From positions 1 to 64,000 of the forward strand of contig JAFGJM010000023.1 in the NCBI GenBank assembly GCA_016929095.1: DNA of 64,000 bases, written 5' to 3'. Of this stretch, positions 19,007 through 29,235 are shown in pieces. A program made the translations under genes and the position numbers. The notes below the pieces were generated by a model. The model had not been told where the DNA came from and did not search any database. It saw nothing but the letters and a program-made list of their open reading frames with translations. Numbering within the stretch: the stretch's first letter is position 1; each line of letters starts with the position of its first letter. This DNA comes from Anaerolineales bacterium (lineage in GTDB: Bacteria; Chloroflexota; Anaerolineae; Anaerolineales; UBA4823).

Positions 19007-20062
19007 ATGAAAGAAATTCCCCGCATCTGTTTTGCACATTTACCCACATATATTGAATTTCTTCCCCGTATTTCAGCATACTTGGGGGGGGCACGTATTT
19101 ATATTAAACGGGATGACCAAACCGGTTTAGCATTTGGCGGTAATAAAACCCGGAAATTAGAGTACCTGGTTGCCGATGCACAAGCAAACAATGCCAAAAC
19201 GCTGATCACTGCCGGAGCGATTCAATCAAATCATTGCCGCCAAACGGCGGCGGCTGCCGCGAAATTCGGTTTTGAATGCATTTTAGTGTTAACCGGTCAG
19301 GATTTGAAATCAAAAATGTCACAAGAACCGTTGGTGAGGGGAAACCAGTTATCTGACCCAAATATCCTGCCTCCCAGCGGTAATTTGTTGTTGGATTATT
19401 TGTTTGGGGCGCAAATCGTATGGACAACGCCAGATCAGCGCGAAAATGCTTTGCAAGATGCGTATACCAAGGCTGAGAAACAGAGCAAGCGTCCATATTT
19501 GATCCCTTATGGCGGTTCAAATCCTATCGGTGCCATGGGGTATGTAACAGCCATGCAGGAACTTACGCAACAATTAAAATCAAACACCGCATTGGCGTAT
19601 CCCCACTGGATTGTATTTCCATCTTCATCCGGTGGAACCCAGGCAGGATTAACTTTAGGCGCTCGATTATTTGGTTATCGTGGTAAAGTGTTGGGGATCA
19701 GTGTGGACGAACCGCAAACGGTATTGAAAGAACGTGTTGCCCAATTAGCCAATATGAGTGCAAAATTTGTAGAGGAAAAACGTACGTTTACCGTTGACGA
19801 AATATTGGTGAACGATCATTACCTGGGAGGGGGTTACGGTGTAATGGGAAAACCAGAGCAAGAGGCGATCCAATTATTTGGAAAATATGAAGGAATAATC
19901 TTGGATCCGGTTTACACCGGACGAGCTGCTGCCGGATTAATCGACCTTGTCCGTACAGGATTCTTTTCCTCTGATGAGGTCATATTATTCTGGCACACGG
20001 GCGGCTCTTCGGCTATATTTGCCCATCGCTATGAATCCGAGTTATTTTCTTCAGGTAGGTGA
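19007..20062 (+). CDS. D-cysteine desulfhydrase / ACC deaminase family PLP enzyme
   Basis: IYIKRDDQTGLAFGGNKTRKLEYLVADA, AGAIQSNHCRQTAAAAAKFG. Confidence 0.9.
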   Translation: MKEIPRICFAHLPTYIEFLPRISAYLGGARIYIKRDDQTGLAFGGNKTRKLEYLVADAQANNAKTLITAGAIQSNHCRQTAAAAAKFGFECILVLTGQDLKSKMSQEPLVRGNQLSDPNILPPSGNLLLDYLFGAQIVWTTPDQRENALQDAYTKAEKQSKRPYLIPYGGSNPIGAMGYVTAMQELTQQLKSNTALAYPHWIVFPSSSGGTQAGLTLGARLFGYRGKVLGISVDEPQTVLKERVAQLANMSAKFVEEKRTFTVDEILVNDHYLGGGYGVMGKPEQEAIQLFGKYEGIILDPVYTGRAAAGLIDLVRTGFFSSDEVILFWHTGGSSAIFAHRYESELFSSGR

Positions 20063-22392
20063 GGAGTACTGCCGCCCAACAATCGGCGTACATATTCTCT
20101 AAATATAAGGCGTTGGATTTGTTGGCTTGAAACTTGCGCAGAGATGATATCGGGGGATGAAATCCCATATGTTGCCAATTCATATTGATTGACCAGTGTA
20201 TGCGCTGGTTTACTCAACTCGGGTATGATATTTCCAAGTATGAATGCCCGCTCTCTGGGGGTTTTATTTGGATTTGGCAGGTTTCCAAGGCGGGCAAGTG
20301 ATTCATTGAGTTTTAGATAAGCCTGGCTGATCGCAGGTAAAGACGCTCGATATGCCCACTTTTTGATAAATTCGGGTGGCGCCAAACCGATTTTGCGCAA
20401 AGCTCGCTCGATAAAGACCGGGAACGGTGGTAATGATTGCCATGGGATTTTATTGGATTTTAAAACAAGTATACCGACGATAATCAGGGCGGCGATAACA
20501 CTTCCTGCCAACAACGATTTAAGGATAACCAGCAGCGGTGATTGATTTTCCGGCAAGGGAGTGTCTTGAACAGGCATCGATTCTTCACGCTCCGGTTCAA
20601 TCCTATGATTATTTTGTGGGTTTACTGGGATTTCAGGGGCAATATCCTGAATTTCTCCGGAGGGACGGTCCAGTATCGGTTGTGATGCTGTGGGTTCGAA
20701 TTCGATCCAACCTAATCCGGGAAAATATACCTCCGGCCAGGCGTGCGCATCACGATGTTTAACGAGATACGTGTTTGTTAATTCTATGGGTTCCCCTTGG
20801 GCATAACCCGCTGCCAATCGAGCAGGTATACCCAGCGAACGCAATAGAATAACTTGGGCTGTGGCGTAATAATTACAGAATCCCTCCCGATGATCAAAAA
20901 GGAACCAATCGATCACATCCTGTGCGCCTGGTGGATTTGGAATGGTCTCTGAGTATTTAATCGAGTTACGCAAAAAATTGGTGATGGCTTTAGCTTTATC
21001 GTAGGGTGTTGGTTGTTCTTGTGTTATTTCTAAAGCCAGGTCTTTAGTACGCTGGGTCATAGAAGCGGGAAGCTGCAGGTATCTTTTTGTGACCCAATCC
21101 GGATATTCTTCCCCGGCTTCCTGCATAGCGAGAATTGTGGCGCCTGCCAGAGAAGCCCGAGTCCGGTAGGATGAACCCGCCGGAAGGTAAGGCGCAGCCT
21201 TTATGGCGAATATATCTACGGTATCATCCTCATTAACAACCAACTCTGCTTGAGCAGGGACACTTACCCATAAAGGTTGGGGAACAAGGAACAATGTACT
21301 GATCGGTCGCACGCTTGTGAAATAAAAAATATAATCATTAGGTCTACGCCCGGGATCTACGGGATATTGGAGATTTGTATTCGCCGGTTCAACGGAGACA
21401 CTGTCTGAAGCCATGCTTCTCCATTGACCATCTTCGTAGGATTCGTACACCCGAACTCGCCAATAGAACCGAGTCCCGTCTGGTACGTTTTCCGGAGTTA
21501 ACACAGTAAATAATTGATCATCTGATAAACTCGCCCCGCGGCCCAAGTCCAGAGAAGATGAGTAATATTCTGGAACAATACCAACCGAAGATTGCAATGA
21601 TGCAAAGGCATTTACAAAGTTTTGACGTATTTCTTTAAAAGGACGTTTTATTTGTTCCCATGCATTTACGGCTGTCTGAAATGATTTCGCTTCAACCGGC
21701 GCAACCCAAACGATTATGAGTAATAACATTGCAGAAATAACAGCAACTCTCAAAAAAAGCAACCCGGTATTTGAAGGTATATATGTTTTTGATGATCGCC
21801 ATTTTTGACGCTGGTGCAAGTATACAAACCGGATCATGAGGATTAATACAAAAAATAAATAAACTACAAGAGCCCATATTTTTTTGGTGACGTAGTAGTC
21901 GTATGAATGAAGAATAACGATACTCAATCCGGAAGGGATAATGATTTTCCACGGATCGGCATACCGGATAAATGTGAATCCGGCATACGAACTTAGTATC
22001 CAGAATAAAGATGCCATGAGCAATAAGAAAAACAAGTTATCGGTGACCGGTTTTTGTTCAATCAGTTGAGTTGTCGTAACGCCAATTCTGGTTTTGATGA
22101 TGATCAGGCGCTCGTACCAGGGGAAATCCTGGTTGATTGTAGTCCCCAATTGCCAAACGATGAAAAAAATTCCATAATACACAGAAAATAAAAAGCATCT
22201 GGTTTTATTAAAGCGGCTGATACCCAGGGTAACTCCAGCCAGCAAACCCAAATACATAACCGGGATAGTAATCGACAGATGCCGTGCCCACTCAGTCATT
22301 ATCAGTCGCATACTAACCGTTGTATATATGATAATGATTAATATGAATGTTGGTAGATCCCACCAATGAGGAGAAGAAGATTGGTTATTCAT
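20029..22392 (-). CDS. Transglutaminase-domain membrane protein (TgpA-like)
   Basis: Multi-TM N-terminus, REGFCNYYATAQVILLRSLGIPARLAAGYA, HRDAHAWPEVYFPGLGWIEFEPT. Confidence 0.9.
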   Translation of the reverse strand: MNNQSSSPHWWDLPTFILIIIIYTTVSMRLIMTEWARHLSITIPVMYLGLLAGVTLGISRFNKTRCFLFSVYYGIFFIVWQLGTTINQDFPWYERLIIIKTRIGVTTTQLIEQKPVTDNLFFLLLMASLFWILSSYAGFTFIRYADPWKIIIPSGLSIVILHSYDYYVTKKIWALVVYLFFVLILMIRFVYLHQRQKWRSSKTYIPSNTGLLFLRVAVISAMLLLIIVWVAPVEAKSFQTAVNAWEQIKRPFKEIRQNFVNAFASLQSSVGIVPEYYSSSLDLGRGASLSDDQLFTVLTPENVPDGTRFYWRVRVYESYEDGQWRSMASDSVSVEPANTNLQYPVDPGRRPNDYIFYFTSVRPISTLFLVPQPLWVSVPAQAELVVNEDDTVDIFAIKAAPYLPAGSSYRTRASLAGATILAMQEAGEEYPDWVTKRYLQLPASMTQRTKDLALEITQEQPTPYDKAKAITNFLRNSIKYSETIPNPPGAQDVIDWFLFDHREGFCNYYATAQVILLRSLGIPARLAAGYAQGEPIELTNTYLVKHRDAHAWPEVYFPGLGWIEFEPTASQPILDRPSGEIQDIAPEIPVNPQNNHRIEPEREESMPVQDTPLPENQSPLLVILKSLLAGSVIAALIIVGILVLKSNKIPWQSLPPFPVFIERALRKIGLAPPEFIKKWAYRASLPAISQAYLKLNESLARLGNLPNPNKTPRERAFILGNIIPELSKPAHTLVNQYELATYGISSPDIISAQVSSQQIQRLIFREYVRRLLGGSTPHLPEENNSDS

Positions 22393-22821
22393 AATTACTT
22401 GGTTAATAACTCACCATATATACCGATTTAACCAACCATCTGGTTCAGTCTATTCGTAAGTTTTGGTGAAATATGCCATAATTAGTCAGGCAAAATTGGA
22501 CAACACCTTCGTAACGATTGGGTTTATTATATGTTAAAAATTCAATCAAGAGATGATTACATTATGAGTATTCAAGTAGACGTTTTAAGATTTTTAGATT
22601 TTTATATCGATCACCTTATTGGAAGTATAAAAACAACAAAAAGGCAACCATTAAGGTATAATTTCAATATGTAAAATATATTTTCACAATATTGGAAAAA
22701 TGAATGAAAAAAGCCGTAATATTTCTCAATTTATTAATAAAAACTTAAATTCTATGGTAAAATTTTTGCCGTTGAGTCAAAAGGGAGGATACCCTTTATA
22801 ATTAGATGATGAGGAGATTAC

Positions 22822-23178
22822 ATGCTTAATGATTGGTTATTCATCGGAATTCTTCTAGTCATCGCGCCGATAGTCCCATTGGCCGCGACTGTGATTCCGG
22901 ATTTCATTGGACCAAGAAAACCCAGCCGACTTAAATCTCAAACCTATGAATGCGGTGTTGAAACTGAGGGCGAAACATGGATCCAATTCAAAGTTCAGTA
23001 TTATATTTTTACCTTGATTTTCCTCATTTTTGATGTTGAATTGGTTTTTCTGTATCCTTGGGCTGTGGCATTTAACCAATTAACCCTTTTTGGGGTATTA
23101 GAAGGCATCCTGTTCATTCTTATCCTGGTCGCAGGGTTGGTATATGCGTGGCGAAAGGGTGCACTGGAGTGGTTTTAA
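22822..23178 (+). CDS. nuoA: NADH-quinone oxidoreductase subunit A
   Basis: KSQTYECGVETEGETWIQFKVQYYIFTLIFLIFDVELVFLYPWA. Confidence 0.95.
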   Translation: MLNDWLFIGILLVIAPIVPLAATVIPDFIGPRKPSRLKSQTYECGVETEGETWIQFKVQYYIFTLIFLIFDVELVFLYPWAVAFNQLTLFGVLEGILFILILVAGLVYAWRKGALEWF

Positions 23179-23283
23179 TTCGTAGATTCATAATTCTTTT
23201 TGAAAGGCTGATGGAATTTCCTTCAGCCTTTTATGTGCGTGAAAGCATATCGAGCGATCGTATATGACATCAGGAGTTGATTA

Positions 23284-24510
23284 ATGGGTGATCCGGTAAC
23301 ATTAATAGCGAAATGGTTAGAGGGTTTATTAGCCGGCTGGGGGTTAGCAGAAGGACCGACCGCGGTTGTGATGAACCTCATTGGGGTAATCATGATTGTT
23401 GTCTTTGTCATGATAATGGATGTGTTTTTAGTCTGGGTGGAGCGAAAAGTGGTGGCGCGTTTTCAAGATCGATTTGGCCCAAATCGGCTGGGTCCATTTG
23501 GCTTGATTCAACCGATTGCAGATGTAATAAAGATGTTGATCAAAGAAAATATTTACCCTCAGGGTATTGATCGATTTATTTATAATCTGGCGCCACTATT
23601 TGGCTTGTTTCCGGTATTATTACTTTGGGCGGTCATCCCAATTTCACCAACGACAATCGGAACAGATATTAATGTGGCGGTTTTATATCTTGTTGCTTGC
23701 GGGGCATTTATCAGCCTGGGAATTATCATGGCAGGATGGGCTTCCAATAACAAATATGCTCTCCTGGGCGCCTTTCGTGAAGTCGCGCAAATGATATCTT
23801 ATGAGATTCCAATGGTTATCTCTTTACTTATCCCGGTGATTTTGGCGCGCTCGATGGAATTGAACCAAATTATTCAATCTCAAAATATTTGGTATATCGT
23901 TGCAGCGCCACTTGCTGCACTCGTTTTTCTGATTTCATCGATAGCCGAACTGGGGAGAGCACCATTCGACATTGCAGAGGGAGAATCTGAGTTGATTGCG
24001 GGATTTCATATTGAATATACGGGTATGAAATTCGGAATGTTTTACGCTGGTGAATTATTGCATGCATTGACGGTTGGGGGGATTTTTTCTTCATTATTTT
24101 TGGGCGGATGGCGAGGGATTGGGGCAATGACCTATCCGATTGTGGGTACATTTTGGTTTTTCATAAAAGCCTATTTTATTTATTGGGTCATCATGTGGGT
24201 GAAGTACTCATTACCACGCATTCGTATCGATCAAATGTTAAATCTAAACTGGAAGTTTTTTACGCCGTTGTCGTTGGTGTTATTAATGGTCACGGCTGTT
24301 TTAGATAAATTATTGACAGGCGTTCCCATGTTGATTTACTTCGGGGTTATGTTAGCAGCCAATATATTAATTGGATGGGGTACGGTTTTGATATTACGCA
24401 AAACCAGGAAGAAAGAAGCCCCGCGGGTTGCAGAACCTAAACCGATCGCTCGACCGGATGGGGCGCCTCCAATTCCGGCTATAACACCGGCAACGACTTC
24501 TCAATCATAA
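23284..24510 (+). CDS. nuoH: NADH-quinone oxidoreductase subunit H
   Basis: WVERKVVARFQDRFGPNRLGPFGLIQPIADVIKMLIKE, AELGRAPFDIAEGESELIAGFHIEYTGMKF. Confidence 0.97.
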   Translation: MGDPVTLIAKWLEGLLAGWGLAEGPTAVVMNLIGVIMIVVFVMIMDVFLVWVERKVVARFQDRFGPNRLGPFGLIQPIADVIKMLIKENIYPQGIDRFIYNLAPLFGLFPVLLLWAVIPISPTTIGTDINVAVLYLVACGAFISLGIIMAGWASNNKYALLGAFREVAQMISYEIPMVISLLIPVILARSMELNQIIQSQNIWYIVAAPLAALVFLISSIAELGRAPFDIAEGESELIAGFHIEYTGMKFGMFYAGELLHALTVGGIFSSLFLGGWRGIGAMTYPIVGTFWFFIKAYFIYWVIMWVKYSLPRIRIDQMLNLNWKFFTPLSLVLLMVTAVLDKLLTGVPMLIYFGVMLAANILIGWGTVLILRKTRKKEAPRVAEPKPIARPDGAPPIPAITPATTSQS

Positions 24511-24519
24511 AGGTGGAGT

Positions 24520-25035
24520 GTGTTCATGACACCATTACAAATAATATTTTTACTCGTGGCTGCCATTTCGTTGGGTGGCGCTGTCATGGTTGTAACCAGA
24601 CAGAATCTGGTTCATGCCGCATTATGGCTCATCCTGGTTTTGTTTGGTGTGGCAGTTACTTTTGTTTTGTTGAACGCTGGATTTTTGGCAATGGCGCAAG
24701 TTGTGATCTATATTGGGGCTATAGCAATCCTGATGATTTTTACCATCATGTTAACCCGAAAAGTTGCCAAAGATACTGATGAACAACTCAATTCAAATTG
24801 GTGGGGGGCTGGGATCATCTCGCTATTATTGTTTGGCGGTGTAATACTGATGCTGTTCCAATGGCAAAACTTTCAATTCAATTTGCCAAATCTTAATCCT
24901 TCTGTTGACCCATTACTTCAACTGGGAGAAGGGTTAGTATCACCAAATGCGTTCCTGTTACCCTTTGAAATAGCCTCTGTGTTATTGGTAGCCGCATTAA
25001 TTGGTGCGATCATGGTCGCTCGGGAACGAAAATGA
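24520..25035 (+). CDS. nuoJ: NADH-quinone oxidoreductase subunit J
   Basis: FLAMAQVVIYIGAIAILMIFTIMLTRK; GTG or ATG (24526) start. Confidence 0.93.
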   Translation: MFMTPLQIIFLLVAAISLGGAVMVVTRQNLVHAALWLILVLFGVAVTFVLLNAGFLAMAQVVIYIGAIAILMIFTIMLTRKVAKDTDEQLNSNWWGAGIISLLLFGGVILMLFQWQNFQFNLPNLNPSVDPLLQLGEGLVSPNAFLLPFEIASVLLVAALIGAIMVARERK

Positions 25036-25048
25036 TAGAGGAGGTAGC

Positions 25049-25357
25049 ATGATCCCATTATCCTGGTATTTGATTTTTGCAGCCGCATTATTTTCAATCG
25101 GTCTTTTTGGTGTGTTGGCGCGTAAGAATGCGATCGCGATTCTGATGGGTATCGAATTGATGCTGAATTCGGTCAATATCAACTTGGTGGCATTCTGGCG
25201 ATATTTATCTCCGGAGATGATCACCGGGCAAGTTTTCGCGATCATCGTATTTGCTGTGGCGGCTGCGGAGGTAGCTGTTGGATTGGCGCTTATCATCTCG
25301 GTTTATCGGCGCAAGAGTACGATTGTTGCCGAAGACATTGATATGTTGAAATTTTGA
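25049..25357 (+). CDS. nuoK: NADH-quinone oxidoreductase subunit K
   Basis: ARKNAIAILMGIELMLNSVNINLVAF, IIVFAVAAAEVAVGLALIISVYR. Confidence 0.95.
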   Translation: MIPLSWYLIFAAALFSIGLFGVLARKNAIAILMGIELMLNSVNINLVAFWRYLSPEMITGQVFAIIVFAVAAAEVAVGLALIISVYRRKSTIVAEDIDMLKF

Positions 25358-25428
25358 TCCGCTTTATTGGATGATTAGTTTTAATGATTACGCAGTGAGA
25401 AAAAGTAAATGAGATTATTGGAGGATGG

Positions 25429-27615
25429 ATGACGACTGAAACCTTGATCTGGCTCATTCCTTTACCGCCGATCCTGGCTTTTTTCTTGATAGTGCTTTTC
25501 ACAAATCGAAGCAAGGCGCTCAGCCATACCATAGCCATTGGCGCAGCGTTGCTATCTTGGGCAGGGAGTATGGTGGTATTTTGGCGAGCAATCAACACGC
25601 CGGAATTGGGAAAAAATCCAATCTTATCTCCTTACAAATGGTTGCCCATAGGAGATGGCTGGTTTAATATCGGGGTTCAAATTGACCCGTTGTCTGCGGT
25701 GACTTTGTTTTTTGTCGCCTGGACAATACTTATGATTTTCATATATAGCGTCGGCTATCAAAATTATGGTCAACCCGAAGGCGACCACGACCGACCTGGT
25801 TTACCGCCGCATGGTGCTACGGTTACCGATGCAAGCGGACATCACCATCAGGTGCCATCTGTTGAACCGATGTATTCCCGCTTTTTTGCTTTCATTGGAT
25901 TATTCGCCTTTGGAATGTACACATTAGTAGTCTCCGATAATCTGCTTACATTGTTTGTGGGCTGGGAGATCATGGGTTTATGTTCATACTTATTGATCGG
26001 TTTTTGGTATGGCAAACCATCGGCTCGAGTAGCGATGATCAAGGCATTCATGACCACCCGGGTTGGCGATGTATTTATGCTATTGGGCATTGCTTATTTA
26101 TATGCCCAAACCGGTACATTGAATTATCGGGCAATTTTGTATAATGAAGAAACACTCCATACCCTGGCTTCTACGCCGTCCGGGTTTTTGGGTATGTCAA
26201 CAGCGGGATTGATCGGGTTGCTTCTGTTCATTGGCGCGGTGGGAAAATCGGCGCAATGGCCTTTGCATGTGTGGTTGCCCGACGCTATGGAAGGGCCCAC
26301 CCCTGTTTCCGCAATGATCCATGCTGCCACGATGGTTTCGGCTGGCGTCTATATGTCTATTCGGGTTTTTCCGCTGCTTTCAGCAGGAATGCATGAAGGC
26401 GGGCAACTGACTTCAGCCATGATGGTCATGGCATTTATCGGAGCATTTACGGCATTGTTTTCTGCCACAATTGCTGTAGCGCAAAATGATATCAAGCGAG
26501 TGTTGGCATATTCGACCATATCACAACTGGGATATATGATAGCAGCTCTGGGGATTGGCGCGTATGTTGCCGCTGCTTTCCACTTGATCACCCATGCGTT
26601 TTTCAAAGCTTTATTGTTCCTGGGTTCCGGTTCGGTCATTCATGGCATGGAACACGGCGTTTTGCATACCGGGGATCATATCGACCCACAAGATATGTTC
26701 AATATGGGTGGGTTGCGCAAGAAAATGCCGTTAACCTTTTGGACTTTCCTGATTGGCGGGTTTGCCCTTTCGGGATTCCCGTTGATCACTGCGGGTTTCT
26801 GGTCTAAGGATGAAATTCTGGCAGATGCCTTTGGTCATGGTCATTGGGCAGTATTTATTACCCTGGCTGTTGCTGCGTTATTAACCGCGTTCTACACCAT
26901 GCGTCAAATTACGCTTACTTTCTTGGGCGAACCACGTACCAAGGCTGCTCACCATGCCCAAGAAACAACCTGGACGATGACGCTCTCCCTGGTGGTTTTA
27001 GCATTTTTCGCCATCACAGCAGGCTGGGCAGGTATTCCTGAACACTTCCCAGTCATCGGAGGTTTGGTGCCCAATTGGTTCCACGAATTTGTGGGCAGCA
27101 CATTACTTGAGCACCCGGAAGGCGTTGAATTCAGTATATGGCCGCTCTTGACATCTTTGGTCGTCGCTTTAGGGGGGCTAGCATTAGGTTGGTATGTATA
27201 TCGAGATATACGCGCTGAAGCGCCAGACCCGGTAGAAAAAGCACTGGGACCGGTTCACAAAGTGCTCAAAAATAAGTATTATTTTGACGAGCTATATGAT
27301 TTCTTATTCATAAAACCAGCGTTTTGGTTTGCTGAAACCTTTACCTCAGCTTGGATGGATCGCGGTGTTATTGATGGCTTCCTGCATAGAGTAGCCCAAG
27401 CGGTTGGTATTTTGGGTAACTTTTTACGCAACAAAATCGACAAACGGATTATCAACGAATGGTTTGGGGATGGTATTGGCAACTCTATTAGACAAGTTGG
27501 TCAAGATCTACGTCCCATTCAAACCGGAAAGATTCAGCAATACATGATGTTTGGATTGAGCGTTTTAGCTTTTAGCGCCCTATTCTTTTATTTCTTCGTT
27601 ATGAGACCTTTTTAG
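25429..27615 (+). CDS. nuoL: NADH-quinone oxidoreductase subunit L with extended C-terminal lateral helix
   Basis: GWEIMGLCSYLLIGFWYGKPSA, PLHVWLPDAMEGPTPVSAMIHAATMVSAGVYM; extra ~26 aa segment in the C-terminal helix. Confidence 0.96.
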   Translation: MTTETLIWLIPLPPILAFFLIVLFTNRSKALSHTIAIGAALLSWAGSMVVFWRAINTPELGKNPILSPYKWLPIGDGWFNIGVQIDPLSAVTLFFVAWTILMIFIYSVGYQNYGQPEGDHDRPGLPPHGATVTDASGHHHQVPSVEPMYSRFFAFIGLFAFGMYTLVVSDNLLTLFVGWEIMGLCSYLLIGFWYGKPSARVAMIKAFMTTRVGDVFMLLGIAYLYAQTGTLNYRAILYNEETLHTLASTPSGFLGMSTAGLIGLLLFIGAVGKSAQWPLHVWLPDAMEGPTPVSAMIHAATMVSAGVYMSIRVFPLLSAGMHEGGQLTSAMMVMAFIGAFTALFSATIAVAQNDIKRVLAYSTISQLGYMIAALGIGAYVAAAFHLITHAFFKALLFLGSGSVIHGMEHGVLHTGDHIDPQDMFNMGGLRKKMPLTFWTFLIGGFALSGFPLITAGFWSKDEILADAFGHGHWAVFITLAVAALLTAFYTMRQITLTFLGEPRTKAAHHAQETTWTMTLSLVVLAFFAITAGWAGIPEHFPVIGGLVPNWFHEFVGSTLLEHPEGVEFSIWPLLTSLVVALGGLALGWYVYRDIRAEAPDPVEKALGPVHKVLKNKYYFDELYDFLFIKPAFWFAETFTSAWMDRGVIDGFLHRVAQAVGILGNFLRNKIDKRIINEWFGDGIGNSIRQVGQDLRPIQTGKIQQYMMFGLSVLAFSALFFYFFVMRPF

Positions 27616-27627
27616 GGTTAGGAGCGA

Positions 27628-29178
27628 ATGATGGATTTTATCAGCAGTCACTTGCTCACATTGATATTATTCAGTCCGGTCTTTGCCGCGGCAATCATCT
27701 TTATAATACCGCGTGAACAAGAAAACCTGATTCGTTGGTCGGCATTGGTATTAAGTTGTATACCGTTGGCATTGACGATTTCTCTTTGGTTTGGTTTTGA
27801 TCGATCGCTGGAAGGTTTTCAATACCAGGAAATGGCAGTCTGGTATTCTGCGATCAATTCTTCATATCATATAGGTGTGGATGGCATTTCTTTAACGATG
27901 GTACTCCTCACCGCAATCCTTACACCCCTGTCCATCTTAGCATCATTTTCGATCAAAGACAGGGTGAAATCCTACATGATCCTTTTCTTCCTGTTGGAAA
28001 TGGGAATGTTGGGTGTATTCCTGGCGCTAGACCTACTTATCTTCTTCGTATTCTGGGAATTTGGCTTGATACCCATGTATTTCCTGATCAATCAATGGGG
28101 CAGTGAAAAAGGCGAACGGGAAATATGGGGTGGCAGGAAAATCCCCGCGCGGACATATGCCTCCTTTAAGTTTATGATCTATACCATGGCAGGCTCATTA
28201 GGATTGCTCCTGGCGATCCAATTAATCGGGGTGGTATCAGGCACTTTTGATTTACCGGAATTATATAAAATCTGGCCGATGCTGGAAAAACCCTTGCTTG
28301 GTTTACCGGTCAGCACGGTAAAATCGATTGCTTTTTGGGCATTCACTTTAGCTTTTGCAATCAAAGTACCGGTGTGGCCATTTCATACCTGGTTGCCAGA
28401 TGCCCATACCGAGGCGCCCACCGCAGGCTCGATGATCCTGGCAGGTGTACTGCTAAAACTGGGCGCGTATGGCTTTCTGCGCTTTGTCTTGCCGCTTTAT
28501 CCGGCGGAATCGAATTATTTCGCCGGGGCTTTGGGTTTCCTGGCGGTAATGGCGATCATCTTTGGCGCGTTTGCATCCTATGGACAAAGTGATTTCAAGC
28601 GGCTGGTGGCGTATTCTTCAGTGAACCATATGGGTTTTGTTGTGCTGGGTATTGCGGCGGCAGCTCATTCCGTTGGCTCAGAGAATGCCAATATTGCCAT
28701 GAATGGCGCGGTTTTACAGATGTTCAATCACGGGCTTTCAGCGGCGGGTATGTTCTTTCTGGTAGGAGTGATTTACGAGCGAACCCATACCCGCAATTTG
28801 AATGACTTTGGCGGATTATTCCCACTTATACCGGTTTACGGCGGTATTCTTATGTTTACATCGATGGCTTCTTTGGGATTGCCGGGGTTGAATGGTTTTG
28901 TTTCTGAATTCCTGGTTGTGCGAGGTTCATGGCCTGTTTTCACAGTTTACACTGCCCTGGCGATGATCGGTTTGTTATTTACCGGCGCATATATTTTACG
29001 CGGCATAAAACAGGTTCTGCATGGTCCACTTAATGAACAATGGGTTGGACATCTTAGTGAGATCAATACTCGTGAAATCCTGGTCATGGCGCCATTAATG
29101 GTTCTGATGCTATGGATAGGTGTTTGGCCAGCCTGGATTTTAGATGTGATCAACCGGGCTGTTGCCATGTTGTTTTAG
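27628..29178 (+). CDS. nuoM: NADH-quinone oxidoreductase subunit M (copy 1)
   Basis: FFVFWEFGLIPMYFLINQWG, WPFHTWLPDAHTEAPTAGSMILAGVLLKLGAYGFLRF. Confidence 0.96.
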   Translation: MMDFISSHLLTLILFSPVFAAAIIFIIPREQENLIRWSALVLSCIPLALTISLWFGFDRSLEGFQYQEMAVWYSAINSSYHIGVDGISLTMVLLTAILTPLSILASFSIKDRVKSYMILFFLLEMGMLGVFLALDLLIFFVFWEFGLIPMYFLINQWGSEKGEREIWGGRKIPARTYASFKFMIYTMAGSLGLLLAIQLIGVVSGTFDLPELYKIWPMLEKPLLGLPVSTVKSIAFWAFTLAFAIKVPVWPFHTWLPDAHTEAPTAGSMILAGVLLKLGAYGFLRFVLPLYPAESNYFAGALGFLAVMAIIFGAFASYGQSDFKRLVAYSSVNHMGFVVLGIAAAAHSVGSENANIAMNGAVLQMFNHGLSAAGMFFLVGVIYERTHTRNLNDFGGLFPLIPVYGGILMFTSMASLGLPGLNGFVSEFLVVRGSWPVFTVYTALAMIGLLFTGAYILRGIKQVLHGPLNEQWVGHLSEINTREILVMAPLMVLMLWIGVWPAWILDVINRAVAMLF

Positions 29179-29235
29179 AGATATGAACCTGACTATCTAT
29201 CAGGCAGGCTGCGTTTTATGTTTCAGAGGTGAACA

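Noticed and set aside
20029-20062. 34-bp convergent overlap of the D-cysteine desulfhydrase-like and transglutaminase genes
   Set aside because: Short 3' overlaps of convergent genes are common; no further signal
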